Below are positions 50,051-59,276 of a DNA stretch of 64,000 nt, one piece after another (the stretch's first letter is position 1; each line of letters starts with the position of its first letter). A model generated the notes under the pieces. That model was given only the letters and a program-made list of their open reading frames with translations. It did no database searches and had not been told where the DNA came from. Source of the stretch: an uncultured Bacillota bacterium. GTDB lineage: Bacteria; Bacillota; Clostridia; Peptostreptococcales; Anaerovoracaceae. The stretch lies in assembly GCA_949287095.1 (NCBI GenBank), contig CASEFA010000015.1, positions 22,075 through 86,074 on the forward strand. Direction: 5' to 3'. Made by a program: the position numbers and the translations under genes.

Positions 50051-51082
50051 CTACCATATTCCCAAAAGGTGCTGCATGAGAAGGCTCACGCCCGTAATTC
50101 CCGCCCAGCAGGCAAGTCCCATGACAAGGGGCTTTCCACCGGTCTTTACGAGTTTTATCAGGTCGGTGTTGAGGCCGATTGCAGCCATGGCCATGACGAT
50201 AAAAAACTTTGAAAGCTCTTTGATCGGGTTGAAAATGGAAACGTCCGCGCCAATGCTCACTGCGAGGGTGGTTATAACCGAGGCCAGTATGAAGTAGATG
50301 ATAAAGAAAGGGAATATGCTCCTGATGCTTACGCTGCCGCCGTCTTCCTTATCTTCCTTTCTCGTGCGCCAAAGGGCGAGGATTAAAGTTATAGGTATGA
50401 TTGCAAGGGTTCTTGTGAGCTTTACGGTAACGGCTTTGTCGAGGGTGGCGCTTCCGAGGCCGAACATGCTGTCCCACGTTGAAGCGCAGGCCGTTACGGA
50501 GGAAGTGTCGTTTACCGCGGTTCCCGCAAAGATTCCAAAGGCTTCTCCCGACGCAGTATCAAAGCCTATGGCATTACCGAAGGCCGGGAACACTATGGCC
50601 GCCACCACGTTAAAGAAAAATATAATTGAAATGGCTTGTGCCACCTCGTCGTCGTGAGCTTTTATGACCGGCGCCGTTGCGGCGACGGCCGAGCCTCCGC
50701 ATATGGATGAACCGACGCCCACGAGGACGGAAATGTTCCCCGGAATCTTCATGGCCCTGTGAAGAACGTAGGCCACTATGAGAGAAGTGGCGATGGTTGA
50801 GACGATAATGGGAAGGGACTGCTTTCCCGTTTCCAGCACCACACCCAGATCCATACCGAAGCCCAGGAGGACTACCGCCCACTGAAGAATTTTTTTGGAT
50901 GTGAATTTAATTCCGTCTGTAAAGCCCGCCTTGTCCTTCCAGAACAGAGTGACCACCATACCCGCAAGTATGGCGATTACGGCGCCTCCGATGACGGGAA
51001 ATGCCTTCCCTAAAAACCAGGAAGGCACTGCAATTAAAAGACAGAGTAATATTCCCTTTAAGTTCTTTGAAACAAATGTCAT
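50051..51082 (-). CDS. YeiH family putative sulfate/anion exporter
   Basis: A 343-residue integral membrane protein with about ten helices. Family stretches present are [51 protein letters not shown], and [19 protein letters not shown]. The start at 51082 (MTFVSK) was chosen because residues upstream in the frame are highly basic and overlap the region just after ychF. Family members are annotated as putative sulfate exporters, some linked to taurine or sulfonate breakdown. Substrate unknown. It follows ychF in the same direction by 26 bases. Confidence 0.88.
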   Translation of the reverse strand: MTFVSKNLKGILLCLLIAVPSWFLGKAFPVIGGAVIAILAGMVVTLFWKDKAGFTDGIKFTSKKILQWAVVLLGFGMDLGVVLETGKQSLPIIVSTIATSLIVAYVLHRAMKIPGNISVLVGVGSSICGGSAVAATAPVIKAHDDEVAQAISIIFFFNVVAAIVFPAFGNAIGFDTASGEAFGIFAGTAVNDTSSVTACASTWDSMFGLGSATLDKAVTVKLTRTLAIIPITLILALWRTRKEDKEDGGSVSIRSIFPFFIIYFILASVITTLAVSIGADVSIFNPIKELSKFFIVMAMAAIGLNTDLIKLVKTGGKPLVMGLACWAGITGVSLLMQHLLGIW

Positions 51083-51108
51083 CTTCTTTCCTTTCCCCTT
51101 TTGATTTT

Positions 51109-52203
51109 CTATACGTTGAAGAGGAAGTTCATAACGTCGCCGTCTTTTACGACGTAATCCTTTCCCTCTGAGCGGATGAAGCCTTTTTCTTTGGCCACCG
51201 AAAGCTTTCCGCCGCACTCCATGAGCTTATCGTAGGCGATGGTCTCGGCTCTGATAAAACCGCGCTCAAAATCCGTGTGAATCTTTCCGGCTGCCTGAGG
51301 CGCTTTAGTGCCGTCTTTGATGGTCCAGGCGCGAACCTCATCTTCTCCGGCGGTAAGGAAGGAGATGAGATCGAGAAGGCTGTACGATGCCTTGATGAGC
51401 TTGTCGAGACCCGATTCGGAAATGCCCAGCTCCTCCAGGAACATGGCCTTTTCTTCGTCTTCAAGCTCGGAAATTTCCTGTTCTATTTCGGCGCAGATTA
51501 CGACAACCTCGGCGCCTTCCGCCTGCGCAAATTCACGGACGGATTTAATGTAAGGGTTTTCCGAGCCGTCGGCCGCCTCGTCCTCTGATACGTTTGCCGC
51601 GTAGATTACGGGCTTAAACGAGAGAAGGTCCAGTGTCTTCACAAAGGCTGCCTCTTCTTCGGTCAGGTCCATGGCTCTTGCCGACTTGCCGGTGCCGAGG
51701 AAATCATTTACCCGCTTTAAAATGTCCAGCTCCGCCTGAAGGCTCTTGTCGCCCTTGAGGTTTTTCGTGGTCTTTGCGATTCTCTTTTCAAGGATCTCCA
51801 TATCTGAGAGTATGAGCTCCGTGTTTATGGTTTCGATGTCGGAAAGAGGGTCTATCTTCCCGTTGACGTGAACGATGTTGTCGTTTTCAAAGCATCTCAC
51901 CACGTGAACGATGGCCGCGACCTCGCGGATATGACCCAGGAATTTGTTACCCAGGCCTTCACCCTTTGACGCGCCCTTGACGAGACCGGCTATGTCGCAG
52001 AACTCGATAGTAGTATAGATAGTCCGTTTGGAATTGTATACCTCGTGAAGCTTTTTCACTCTTTCGTCCGGCACGGTTACAACGCCTACGTTGGGCTCTA
52101 TGGTACAGAACGGGTAGTTGGCCGCCTCGGCCCCCGCCTTTGTTATAGCGTTGAACAGCGTGCTCTTGCCTACGTTAGGCAGACCTACGATTCCTAATTT
52201 CAT
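51109..52203 (-). CDS. ychF: Ribosome-associated ATPase YchF
   Basis: An Obg-related P-loop NTPase of 364 residues that prefers ATP and binds ribosomes. G1 is GLPNVGKST (7-15), then G3 [17 protein letters not shown], and the altered G4 region that favours ATP ([10 protein letters not shown]). A C-terminal TGS-like domain ([43 protein letters not shown]) completes it. AGGAG lies before the start, and a promoter is at 52307-52335. Confidence 0.96.
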   Translation of the reverse strand: MKLGIVGLPNVGKSTLFNAITKAGAEAANYPFCTIEPNVGVVTVPDERVKKLHEVYNSKRTIYTTIEFCDIAGLVKGASKGEGLGNKFLGHIREVAAIVHVVRCFENDNIVHVNGKIDPLSDIETINTELILSDMEILEKRIAKTTKNLKGDKSLQAELDILKRVNDFLGTGKSARAMDLTEEEAAFVKTLDLLSFKPVIYAANVSEDEAADGSENPYIKSVREFAQAEGAEVVVICAEIEQEISELEDEEKAMFLEELGISESGLDKLIKASYSLLDLISFLTAGEDEVRAWTIKDGTKAPQAAGKIHTDFERGFIRAETIAYDKLMECGGKLSVAKEKGFIRSEGKDYVVKDGDVMNFLFNV

Positions 52204-52306
52204 TTTATAAATCGCTCCTTTATATTTAAACGTTTTCGGATAGTATCAAATCGCGCTACGCCCTTTTTACACCCTTTTTCCGGGCGCATCAAAGTCAGCA
52301 TTTTCA

Positions 52307-52335
52307 ATTATATCACAGCATTTCCGAAGGCTCAA
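52307..52335 (-). promoter_or_regulatory. Promoter of ychF and yeiH
   Basis: On the minus strand TTGAGC (52335-52330), 17-base spacer, TATAAT (52312-52307). Confidence 0.65.
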
Positions 52336-52386
52336 GGGTAAGAAGCTTCGTTAGGCCAGCTTTCCGCAGGATATTCCCGGGTGAGT

Positions 52387-52423
52387 GTTGCGCCTGCGCA
52401 ACGGGTGTTGCGGTATACGCAAC
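52387..52423 (+). promoter_or_regulatory. Upstream activator sites of the DUF362 operon
   Basis: Two palindromes, GTTGCGCCTGCGCAAC (52387-52402) and GTTGCGGTATACGCAAC (52407-52423), centred about 20 bp apart. The same GTTGC-N6/7-GCAAC pattern recurs ahead of the two other sigma-54 promoters in the window. They are the probable binding sites of the activator encoded at 56802-58328. Confidence 0.75.
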
Positions 52424-52475
52424 AGGCTGTGGCAATTTTTTATCAAAGTCTTTGGTAATCAGGGGATTCCGCCCT

Positions 52476-52491
52476 TGGCATACGTCTTGCT
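52476..52491 (+). promoter_or_regulatory. Sigma-54 promoter of the DUF362 operon
   Basis: TGGCAT-N5-TTGCT, with GG and GC at the required 10-base distance. It lies about 53 bases downstream of the nearer activator palindrome and 67 bases before the DUF362 start. Confidence 0.8.
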
Positions 52492-52557
52492 ATAAAGTGA
52501 GGCGTAACGGAGTTATTCGGATTTATTAATTCATCTATTCTTTAAGGAGGAGACATA

Positions 52558-53844
52558 ATGAGTAAAGCTAAATCAAAAGTTGCTCTGGTCAAAGGCGACG
52601 ATATACAGGCCAATGTAACCAGAGTCTTTGATCTGATGGGCGGCGTTCAGAACGTCATCAGAAAAGGCAGTACAGTCGTTTTAAAGCCTAACGCAGGACA
52701 TGCAGAACCGCCTGAGACTTCCGTATGTACCAACCCTGAGGTTGTTCGTGCGGTAATCCGTGAGGTTAAGAAGGCAGAGCCTAAGCAGATTATCGTTGCA
52801 GAGGCCGCAGCTATCGGATGCGACACTTTAGAGTGCCTCAAGGTCAGCGGAATTCAGGCGGTTGCTGACGAAGAGGGCGTTGAAACAAGAGACATCAAGA
52901 GAGACAAGGATCTCATCAAGGTTGCTGTAAGAGGATTCAGATCCAACATCGATTCCGTAAAGCTTCCGAGGTTCCTTCTGGAGGCGGACCACCTTATCAA
53001 CCTTCCTATTCTTAAAGCTCACGCTTCCATGGTATTCTCCGGCGCTCTCAAGAACATAAAGGGCGTTGTACAGGATAAGGTTCATATGGATATGCATAAG
53101 CAGAACCTTACCATGGCTATGATGGACGTGTGGTCAGTATGCCGTGCGGACATAAACATCATGGATGCGCACAGAGCCGCTTCCGGCTACAGCCCGCACA
53201 TGCCTGTACCTATCGAGACCCACATGATTTTAGGCTCCAAGGACCCTGTTGCCATCGACAGAGTCGCATGTGAGGTTACCGGCATCGACACCAGCGCCGT
53301 AGATTACTTCAAGGTTGCGGAAGAGACCGGCCTTGGAAATTACGACATGGATCAGATTGAAGTTGTGGGAGATTCTATCAAAGACTGCTTCTACAAGATG
53401 TGGATCCCTTACATCGGAGACATGAGCACCAGATGGCCTGAGTACAACGTAATGTGCAAAGGCGGCTGCTCCAGCTGTCAGGCCCTTCTCGCAATAAACA
53501 TGGAAGAGCTGAAGGCTGTAGGCGCATACGACGAAAACGCAGGTATGACCGTAGTTATCGGCGGACTTAACGAGATTCCTGACGACATTCCTGACGAGAA
53601 GATCGTTCTTCACGGAAACTGCACCAAGAAGTATCTGAAGCAGCATCCGGGCGCATACCACATTCTGGGATGCCCTCCGAATGAGCCTGCTCTTTACCTG
53701 ACCATTCAGAGACACGAGACCATCGACGGAACGGGAGACCAGGAAGACGAGATTATCCGTCCATGCATGGCAAGAGACGCGGAAGTATGGCGTGAATACG
53801 TATTCCGCAAGTTTGAAGAGTATCAGAAAGAAAACAGGGAGTAG
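52558..53844 (+). CDS. DUF362 domain protein
   Basis: A 428-residue cytoplasmic protein with a full DUF362 domain: VALVKGDDI, VVLKPNAGH, the INLPILKAHASMVFSGALKNIKGVV core and MDAHRAA, followed by VAIDRVACEVTGID. Its C-terminal third adds a cysteine-bearing CKGGCSSCQALLAINMEEL segment and another GNCTKKYLKQHPGAYHILGCPPNEPA. There is no ferredoxin-type cluster motif, unlike many DUF362 proteins. AAGGAGG precedes the ATG. First gene after the sigma-54 promoter; the reaction is unknown. Confidence 0.85.
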   Translation: MSKAKSKVALVKGDDIQANVTRVFDLMGGVQNVIRKGSTVVLKPNAGHAEPPETSVCTNPEVVRAVIREVKKAEPKQIIVAEAAAIGCDTLECLKVSGIQAVADEEGVETRDIKRDKDLIKVAVRGFRSNIDSVKLPRFLLEADHLINLPILKAHASMVFSGALKNIKGVVQDKVHMDMHKQNLTMAMMDVWSVCRADINIMDAHRAASGYSPHMPVPIETHMILGSKDPVAIDRVACEVTGIDTSAVDYFKVAEETGLGNYDMDQIEVVGDSIKDCFYKMWIPYIGDMSTRWPEYNVMCKGGCSSCQALLAINMEELKAVGAYDENAGMTVVIGGLNEIPDDIPDEKIVLHGNCTKKYLKQHPGAYHILGCPPNEPALYLTIQRHETIDGTGDQEDEIIRPCMARDAEVWREYVFRKFEEYQKENRE

Positions 53845-53848
53845 TACT

Positions 53849-54115
53849 ATGGACGGATACATCAGAGTCAAAGCGGGAGATGACTTCTGGAATCTGATGG
53901 ACATGATTTTTACCGATCAGTTCATGAAGAAACATACCAATTTCGACAGCTTTGAGTATTTCAGATATTCCAGCGCGGTTATGGTCAACTGGGGCGGGGA
54001 ATATATGATCTATCCTGAGAAAGTATTTAACAACTTCATAGTGGAAAGCACCGAGTTTTCAAATTGGGATCAGATGGTTATGGCTGCTGCCGATGAGAGA
54101 TTCGGTGCAGCTTAG
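53849..54115 (+). CDS. Small hypothetical protein between DUF362 and MFS genes
   Basis: An 88-residue soluble protein (MDGYIRVKAGDDFWNLMDMIF, then FEYFRYSSAVMVNWGGEYMIYPEKV and a helical end). It is rich in aromatic residues and Met, with no membrane segment and no cysteine. It starts 4 bases after the DUF362 stop, so the two are probably made together. No family is recognised. Confidence 0.7.
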   Translation: MDGYIRVKAGDDFWNLMDMIFTDQFMKKHTNFDSFEYFRYSSAVMVNWGGEYMIYPEKVFNNFIVESTEFSNWDQMVMAAADERFGAA

Positions 54116-54158
54116 GGATTGAGCTAAAACTGTTTAAATGATTTGATAGGAGAAAAAG

Positions 54159-55496
54159 ATGGCAGAAAAGAAGAAATTACAGTCCGAAAATGTCAAATCC
54201 AATTTTGGAAAAGGCTGGATTATAATCCTCTATTGTCTGATCATGTTCTGGTTCCTCATCGGTTTTTCCATCGACGGACAGAACATCATTATAGAGGTTT
54301 TCGCAGGAAACAACTGGGAGAAGCTGGGCTTTGAGAGCCAGACAGCCCTTCACGCAAAGCTCCTTGAGCTGGCGATGTGGGCAGGCTTCATCGGCGTAGT
54401 TGCATACTTTGTAATAGGAAGAATATGCATGAAGATCGGAGGAAGAAGGACCAGCGCCTTATTCCTCACCCTTGCAGGTCTTTCATATATCTACTACGGC
54501 CGTGCTGACAGCATCATGAGCTACTTCATCGGTCTCACCCTCGTTACCATATTCATCAACGGCGCCGCATACATCGGAGGAGGCAACCTTGTAACCCAGT
54601 GGTTCCCTAAGAAAAAGGGACTTGTAAACGGTTACACCACCATGGGTCACAACCTGGGCTCCGCCCTTTACGTACCTCTGATCTCATTCCTGGTTGCAAG
54701 CCTGGGAATGGCAAACGGTATGATGGTAACAGGTATTGCCGCAGTTGTTATTGGCGTTATCTCTTACTTCGTAATCAGAGACATGCCTCAGGAAATGGGC
54801 CTCTATCCTGATAACGTAACGAAGGAAGTATACGAGGCAGAATACGCAAGCGGAGAAGAGGTTTCCGAGAAGAGCCGCTGGACTGTTGCAAAACTTCTCA
54901 AGACTAAGGAAATGTGGCTTGTTGCCTTCATCGTAGGTATAAATCAGCTTGTAACCACAGGCGTAATGAGCCAGATGGTTCCGAGAAACATGGAATTCGG
55001 TTTCACCCAGGCTGAGGCCGTATCGCTGATGACTGTGTGCGCCCTTATAGGACTTGCAGGTTCCGTAGGATTCGGATTCCTGGATCAGAAGATGGGAGTA
55101 AAGACTGCAATCATCTGCTACCTGGTATGGTACTCCGCAGCGCTTATCATCAACGTCGTGTTCAATAACGCAATCGGCGGATACATCTGCGTGGCTATGG
55201 TAGGTATCGCTATAGGAGCGGCTGCAAACTTTATGACTTCCCTTCCTGCATCCGTATTCGGAAGACACAACTTCGACCTGGTATACTCCATATACTTCCC
55301 GATAATGGAGATTGTGCTGATGCTTAACTATATCATCAACTCCAAGGCACTTTCCTGGACCGGAAGCTTAAGAGGCGCTTATGTAGTTTTCATTGCTTTA
55401 CTTATAATAAACATTGTACTTATCTCCGTTCTGAACACCAGAAAATACAACCTGGATTATCAGAAGGAGGACGAAGTTCTGAAGAAGAACGCTTAG
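54159..55496 (+). CDS. MFS transporter, OFA (oxalate/formate antiporter)-like
   Basis: A 445-residue carrier with twelve hydrophobic segments. N-terminal half features include GWIIILYCLIMFWFLIGF, the loop RICMKIGGRRTSALF and GGGNLVTQWFPKKKGLVNGYTTMGHNLGSALY. The WFPxxKGLxxG stretch is typical of the OFA and monocarboxylate families. It probably imports the carboxylic acid that the surrounding enzymes break down, in exchange or with protons. Third gene of the DUF362 operon. Confidence 0.87.
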   Translation: MAEKKKLQSENVKSNFGKGWIIILYCLIMFWFLIGFSIDGQNIIIEVFAGNNWEKLGFESQTALHAKLLELAMWAGFIGVVAYFVIGRICMKIGGRRTSALFLTLAGLSYIYYGRADSIMSYFIGLTLVTIFINGAAYIGGGNLVTQWFPKKKGLVNGYTTMGHNLGSALYVPLISFLVASLGMANGMMVTGIAAVVIGVISYFVIRDMPQEMGLYPDNVTKEVYEAEYASGEEVSEKSRWTVAKLLKTKEMWLVAFIVGINQLVTTGVMSQMVPRNMEFGFTQAEAVSLMTVCALIGLAGSVGFGFLDQKMGVKTAIICYLVWYSAALIINVVFNNAIGGYICVAMVGIAIGAAANFMTSLPASVFGRHNFDLVYSIYFPIMEIVLMLNYIINSKALSWTGSLRGAYVVFIALLIINIVLISVLNTRKYNLDYQKEDEVLKKNA

Positions 55497-55566
55497 TACG
55501 GAATGCGGGGCTGCTTCTTTTTAGAGGCAGCCTCACTTCATATTACAGTCAGAAGGAGGAAAAGAA

Positions 55567-56745
55567 ATGGCAGATGTAGTAATCGTTGCAGCCTGCAGAA
55601 CACCTATCGGAACCATAGGCGGTCAGTTCAAAACCCTGACGTCTCTGGATCTTTCCATTCCCGTTATGCAGAACCTGGTTAAGAGAGCTAGAATCAGTCC
55701 CGAGATAATCGAGGACGTAATCTGGGGATGCAACTATCAGAGAACATATAAGGAAAACAACCTTGCGAGAGTCGCTGCGGTAAAGGCGGGTCTTCCGGTA
55801 ACCGTTCCGGGAATCACCGTGCACAGAAACTGCACCTCTTCCATGTCATCGGTTCAGATGGGCTACTATCAGATAAAGGCAGGAGAAGCGGACTGCATCA
55901 TGGCAGGCGGAGCCGACAGCATGAGCACTGCTCCTCACATGGTGTTTGACGCAAGATACGGAAAGAAATACGGTCACATGGAGCTGAGAGATTCCATGTG
56001 GGACTCCCTGACAAATCTGGGAATAGGCCCTGCCATGGGAATTACCGCTGAAAACGTGGCCGAAAGATATAACGTAACAAGAGAGGACATGGACGCATAC
56101 GCTCTTCGTTCCCAGCAGAGAGCGGTGGCGGCCGTAGACGGCGGAAAGTTCAAGGACGAAATCATTCCCGTAACCGTTCACGGAAGGAAGGAGGACGTAA
56201 TCTACGATACCGACGAGTATCCGAGAAGAGACGCAAGCCTTGAAAAGCTGTCAAAGCTTAAGGCCACCTTCAAGGAAGGGGGAACGGTTACGGCCGGAAA
56301 CGCTTCGGGAATGAACGACGCCGCATCGGGAGTGATCCTCATGAGCGAGGACAAGGCAAAGGAGCTCGGCATTACGCCGATGGCAAAGGTTGTATCCGTT
56401 GCTACTACGGGCGTGGATCCTGACGTAATGGGTATAGGACCTATCAGCTCGTCTCAGAAGGCTTTGGCAAAGGCAGGGCTTACCGTTGACGATATTGACC
56501 TCTTCGAGATAAACGAAGCCTTTGCGTCCCAGTGCATCGCATGCCAGCGAGAGCTTGGAATACCTGATGACAAGCTTAACGTAAACGGCGGAGGAATTTC
56601 CCTCGGTCATCCGGTTGGAGCTACGGGTTCAAGACTTATCGTCACCCTCATGTACGAGCTGAAAAAGCGCGGTGAAAAGTACGGACTTGCCACACTTTGC
56701 GCAGGCGGCGGCATGGGAACCGCAGTGGTTATAGAGATGATGTAA
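55567..56745 (+). CDS. Acetyl-CoA C-acyltransferase (thiolase)
   Basis: A 392-residue thiolase. Catalytic residues are Cys89 (HRNCTSS), His348 ([11 protein letters not shown]) and Cys378 (LCAGGGMG), with NEAFA at 316-320. It would cleave acetoacetyl-CoA or a related 3-ketoacyl-CoA to acetyl-CoA, or run in reverse. It follows the transporter by 70 bases that include a possible weak hairpin and GGAGGAAA. It closes the first sigma-54 operon; a bidirectional terminator follows. Confidence 0.93.
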   Translation: MADVVIVAACRTPIGTIGGQFKTLTSLDLSIPVMQNLVKRARISPEIIEDVIWGCNYQRTYKENNLARVAAVKAGLPVTVPGITVHRNCTSSMSSVQMGYYQIKAGEADCIMAGGADSMSTAPHMVFDARYGKKYGHMELRDSMWDSLTNLGIGPAMGITAENVAERYNVTREDMDAYALRSQQRAVAAVDGGKFKDEIIPVTVHGRKEDVIYDTDEYPRRDASLEKLSKLKATFKEGGTVTAGNASGMNDAASGVILMSEDKAKELGITPMAKVVSVATTGVDPDVMGIGPISSSQKALAKAGLTVDDIDLFEINEAFASQCIACQRELGIPDDKLNVNGGGISLGHPVGATGSRLIVTLMYELKKRGEKYGLATLCAGGGMGTAVVIEMM

Positions 56746-56806
56746 AATAAAATACCTGCAGGACGTATCGCCGGAACGGGCAGAACATCCGCAGGTTTTT
56801 TTTATT
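56746..56806. terminator. Bidirectional terminator between thiolase and activator genes
   Basis: AAAATACCTGC (ending 56759) pairs with GCAGGTTTTTT (from 56791). T-tracts follow on both strands, serving the two convergent genes. Confidence 0.8.
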
Positions 56807-58328
56807 TCGATTTAGGGTAGTCGATGTTATAGTGCTTTATTTTCCGGGAAATTGTAGAGGCGTTTACCCCCAGCTTCGCTCCGGCCTCACGCAGGCTCTT
56901 CGATTCCTTCAGCACCGATTCTATGAGAGCTTTCTCGTAATTCTCTTTGGAGTGGTGGAGGTTTTCAGAACCTGGAGGAAGGTCCTTGCTCTGGGAAATG
57001 TCGATGATGCCCCGGAGCAGTTCGTCGACGCCGGTGTCTGCGCTCGATGCGCATATGACAAGGTACTCGATTACGTTTTCCAGCTCGCGGATGTTTCCCG
57101 GCCAGCTGTACCTCTTTATCATGGCAAGGTGCCTGTCGGTAAGGACGAGGGAGCGTCCGTGCTTTTCGTTATAGTAATCGACAAAGTGTCTGCACAGATC
57201 GTCGAGATCCTCAAACCGTTCCCGGAGAGGCGGAATATTCACGGGTATCACGTTAAGCCTGTAATAGAGATCCTGCCTGAACGTGCCTTCCGCTATCTTC
57301 GCCTTCAGGTCGGAGTTGGTGGCGGCGATAAAGCGTATGTCCAGCTTTATGGCTCTGGTGCCTCCGACTTTGGTAATCTCCCTGTTCTGAATGGCCCTCA
57401 GAAGCTTTACCTGAAGGTCCATAGGCATATCGCCTATTTCGTCAAGAAGAATTGTGCCGCCGTTGGCGAGCTCGAAGAGACCCTGCTTGCCGGAAGGATT
57501 CGCTCCGGAGAATGCTCCCTTTTCGTATCCGAAAAGCTCCGACTCCAGCAGGGTAGGCGGAATGGAGGCGCAGTTCACCTTTATGAACGGTTTGTCGTAT
57601 CTGCCGCTCATGCGGTAGATTTCGTCTGCGACCACTTCCTTTCCCACACCGGATTCTCCGGTTATCAGGACGGTTGCATCGGTAGGAGCTGCCATTCTTA
57701 TGGTGTTGTAGAGCTTCTGCATGCTGACGGATGAACCGATGAGACGGCAGGATTCGTCTGTGTTAGTCTGTATCCTCACGTTTCTGCGGCTTTCATCCAC
57801 AGAGTTTACTTCGCTCAGGAACTTCTCGAAATCCTCATGGAGAAGCCTGAGGGAAAGAATCGGCCGGCTGCTTACGACCACCTGACTCAGGCTGCCGTCT
57901 TTGTCGAATATGGGAACTCCAACCGCATAACCTGTGCGCGGCGGGTTCGTTTTATTTACCGTGGACAGACGGAAAGCCCTCTTTCCAGTCTTAAGAACCT
58001 CCAATGTGGCCCCTCCGGTAAAGAGACTTCCTTCTTCGACTATGTCGGACACCTTTCTGCCCAGGACCTCCTCCGGAAGAATTCCCGTGTTGCGGTGATG
58101 GGCCGGATTCACGTAGAGACAGACGCCGTCCTTGTCGGTTATGAATATGCTGTCGTCAAGAGAATCGGTAACCACCTTGAAGTCGATGCCTTTATTGAGG
58201 AAAACCTGAAGGTCGTCGTCTATTTCGGTGAGGAAATTCTTAACGTCCGGGGATTGGTCGCTGCCGGACTCACTGAGGAATTTCTGTATTTTTTCTTTTA
58301 CTTTCTGTATTGCTAAAACCTGATCCAT
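56802..58328 (-). CDS. Sigma-54-dependent transcriptional activator (PAS-AAA+-HTH)
   Basis: A 508-residue enhancer-binding protein. Order: helical N-terminus, PAS sensor (about 50-165, DSIFITDKDGVCLYVNPAHHRNTGI), AAA+ domain with Walker A GESGVGKE (224-231), Walker B GGTILLDEIGDMP and the arginine finger region RQDLYYRLNV, and a Fis-type HTH at the C-terminus (SLREAGAKLGVNASTISRKI). The sigma-contacting loop is GAFSGA instead of GAFTGA. It lies between the three sigma-54 promoters and is the obvious regulator of all; the signal is presumably a ligand of the PAS domain. Confidence 0.93.
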   Translation of the reverse strand: MDQVLAIQKVKEKIQKFLSESGSDQSPDVKNFLTEIDDDLQVFLNKGIDFKVVTDSLDDSIFITDKDGVCLYVNPAHHRNTGILPEEVLGRKVSDIVEEGSLFTGGATLEVLKTGKRAFRLSTVNKTNPPRTGYAVGVPIFDKDGSLSQVVVSSRPILSLRLLHEDFEKFLSEVNSVDESRRNVRIQTNTDESCRLIGSSVSMQKLYNTIRMAAPTDATVLITGESGVGKEVVADEIYRMSGRYDKPFIKVNCASIPPTLLESELFGYEKGAFSGANPSGKQGLFELANGGTILLDEIGDMPMDLQVKLLRAIQNREITKVGGTRAIKLDIRFIAATNSDLKAKIAEGTFRQDLYYRLNVIPVNIPPLRERFEDLDDLCRHFVDYYNEKHGRSLVLTDRHLAMIKRYSWPGNIRELENVIEYLVICASSADTGVDELLRGIIDISQSKDLPPGSENLHHSKENYEKALIESVLKESKSLREAGAKLGVNASTISRKIKHYNIDYPKSK

Positions 58329-58395
58329 ATATTTTCTCCTGTCCGCTTAATGATAACGTATCTCTTCGGGGAAGTAAATAATTTCGGTCGAATTT

Positions 58396-58430
58396 GTTGC
58401 CTGTGTGCAACAAAAAATCCCTTATGCAAC
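58396..58430 (+). promoter_or_regulatory. Activator site ahead of the larC-BKACE operon
   Basis: GTTGCCTGTGTGCAAC (58396-58411) with an extra GCAAC half-site at 58426-58430, between the divergent activator gene and the sigma-54 promoter. Confidence 0.7.
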
Positions 58431-58472
58431 AGCCCAAAGGGACACATCCGTTGAATTTGCGGGGAAAAGCCT

Positions 58473-58488
58473 TGGCACGATGCTTGCT
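58473..58488 (+). promoter_or_regulatory. Sigma-54 promoter of the larC-BKACE operon
   Basis: TGGCAC-N5-TTGCT, a full match to the -24/-12 consensus, 34 bases upstream of the LarC-like start codon. Confidence 0.85.
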
Positions 58489-58522
58489 CCTTTAATGTGC
58501 AGAGCAGAAAAGAGGTGAAACG

Positions 58523-59272
58523 GTGAAAAAACTTTATATCAACTGCGTTTCGGGAGTCAGCGGAGATATGATGCTGGGAGCTTTTCTTGACCTTTGTGTT
58601 CCTCTGACATACCTGAAAGAGAGACTTTCTCTTCTGCATCTGGACGAATTTACACTGACGGCCGAGAGAATTTCGGTTTCTGGCCGCGAGGCCGTAAGCG
58701 CCGATGTGGTTTTAAGAAACCCTGCTGATATTGGCAGGGATCCATACGGAGGGCGATACAGAAATTACAGGGACATCAAAGCTCTCATAGGCGGCAGCGG
58801 TCTCAATGACAGGGAGAAGGACCTGAGCCTGAAAATCTTCGGGATAAAGGCTGAAGCGGAAGCAAGGGTCCATGGAGTCGATATAGATGAAGTTCAGTTT
58901 CACGAGGCCGGGGCCGTCGATTCGGTGGTCGACATCGTAGGAGCCGCCGTTTGCTTCGGTTATGTAAACGCCGACAAAGTTATTTCCCGTCACGTACCTA
59001 CGGGATACGGGACCGTAAAGTGCGCCTGCGGAATCCTTCCTGTTCCGGCTCCCGCAGTGAAACAGATTCTGGACGATACGGGAATTCCCAGCTATACGTC
59101 TGAGGTGAAAAAGGAGCTTCTTACTCCCACCGGGGCATCCATTATAGCCGCCGTCGCCGATGAATTCGCATGCCGCGATACCTGGGACGGCATAATAGAG
59201 AGAGGCCGGGGAGCGGGAAAGCGGGATACGGGCTTACCGCCCCTTGAACTTATTTTATATGAGGAGGAATAG
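58523..59272 (+). CDS. LarC N-terminal-domain protein (nickel-pincer cofactor type)
   Basis: A 249-residue protein matching the LarC1 part of nickel insertion protein LarC: YINCVSGVSGDMMLGAFLDL, the central DIDEVQFHEAGAVDSVVDIVGAA, HVPTGYGTVKCACGILPVPAPA and ELLTPTGASIIAAVADE. Full LarC has about 400 residues with a C-terminal domain that completes the nickel cofactor of lactate racemase LarA. That domain is missing: the frame ends normally and a new gene begins 4 bases later. No LarA homologue is in the window. GTG start after AGAGGTGA. Confidence 0.82.
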   Translation: MKKLYINCVSGVSGDMMLGAFLDLCVPLTYLKERLSLLHLDEFTLTAERISVSGREAVSADVVLRNPADIGRDPYGGRYRNYRDIKALIGGSGLNDREKDLSLKIFGIKAEAEARVHGVDIDEVQFHEAGAVDSVVDIVGAAVCFGYVNADKVISRHVPTGYGTVKCACGILPVPAPAVKQILDDTGIPSYTSEVKKELLTPTGASIIAAVADEFACRDTWDGIIERGRGAGKRDTGLPPLELILYEEE

Positions 59273-59276
59273 TGAA

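Noticed and set aside
52204..52386. Riboswitch between ychF and the DUF362 gene
   Set aside because: No conserved riboswitch core or terminator is seen; the gap is explained by the minus-strand ychF promoter and the sigma-54 control sites.
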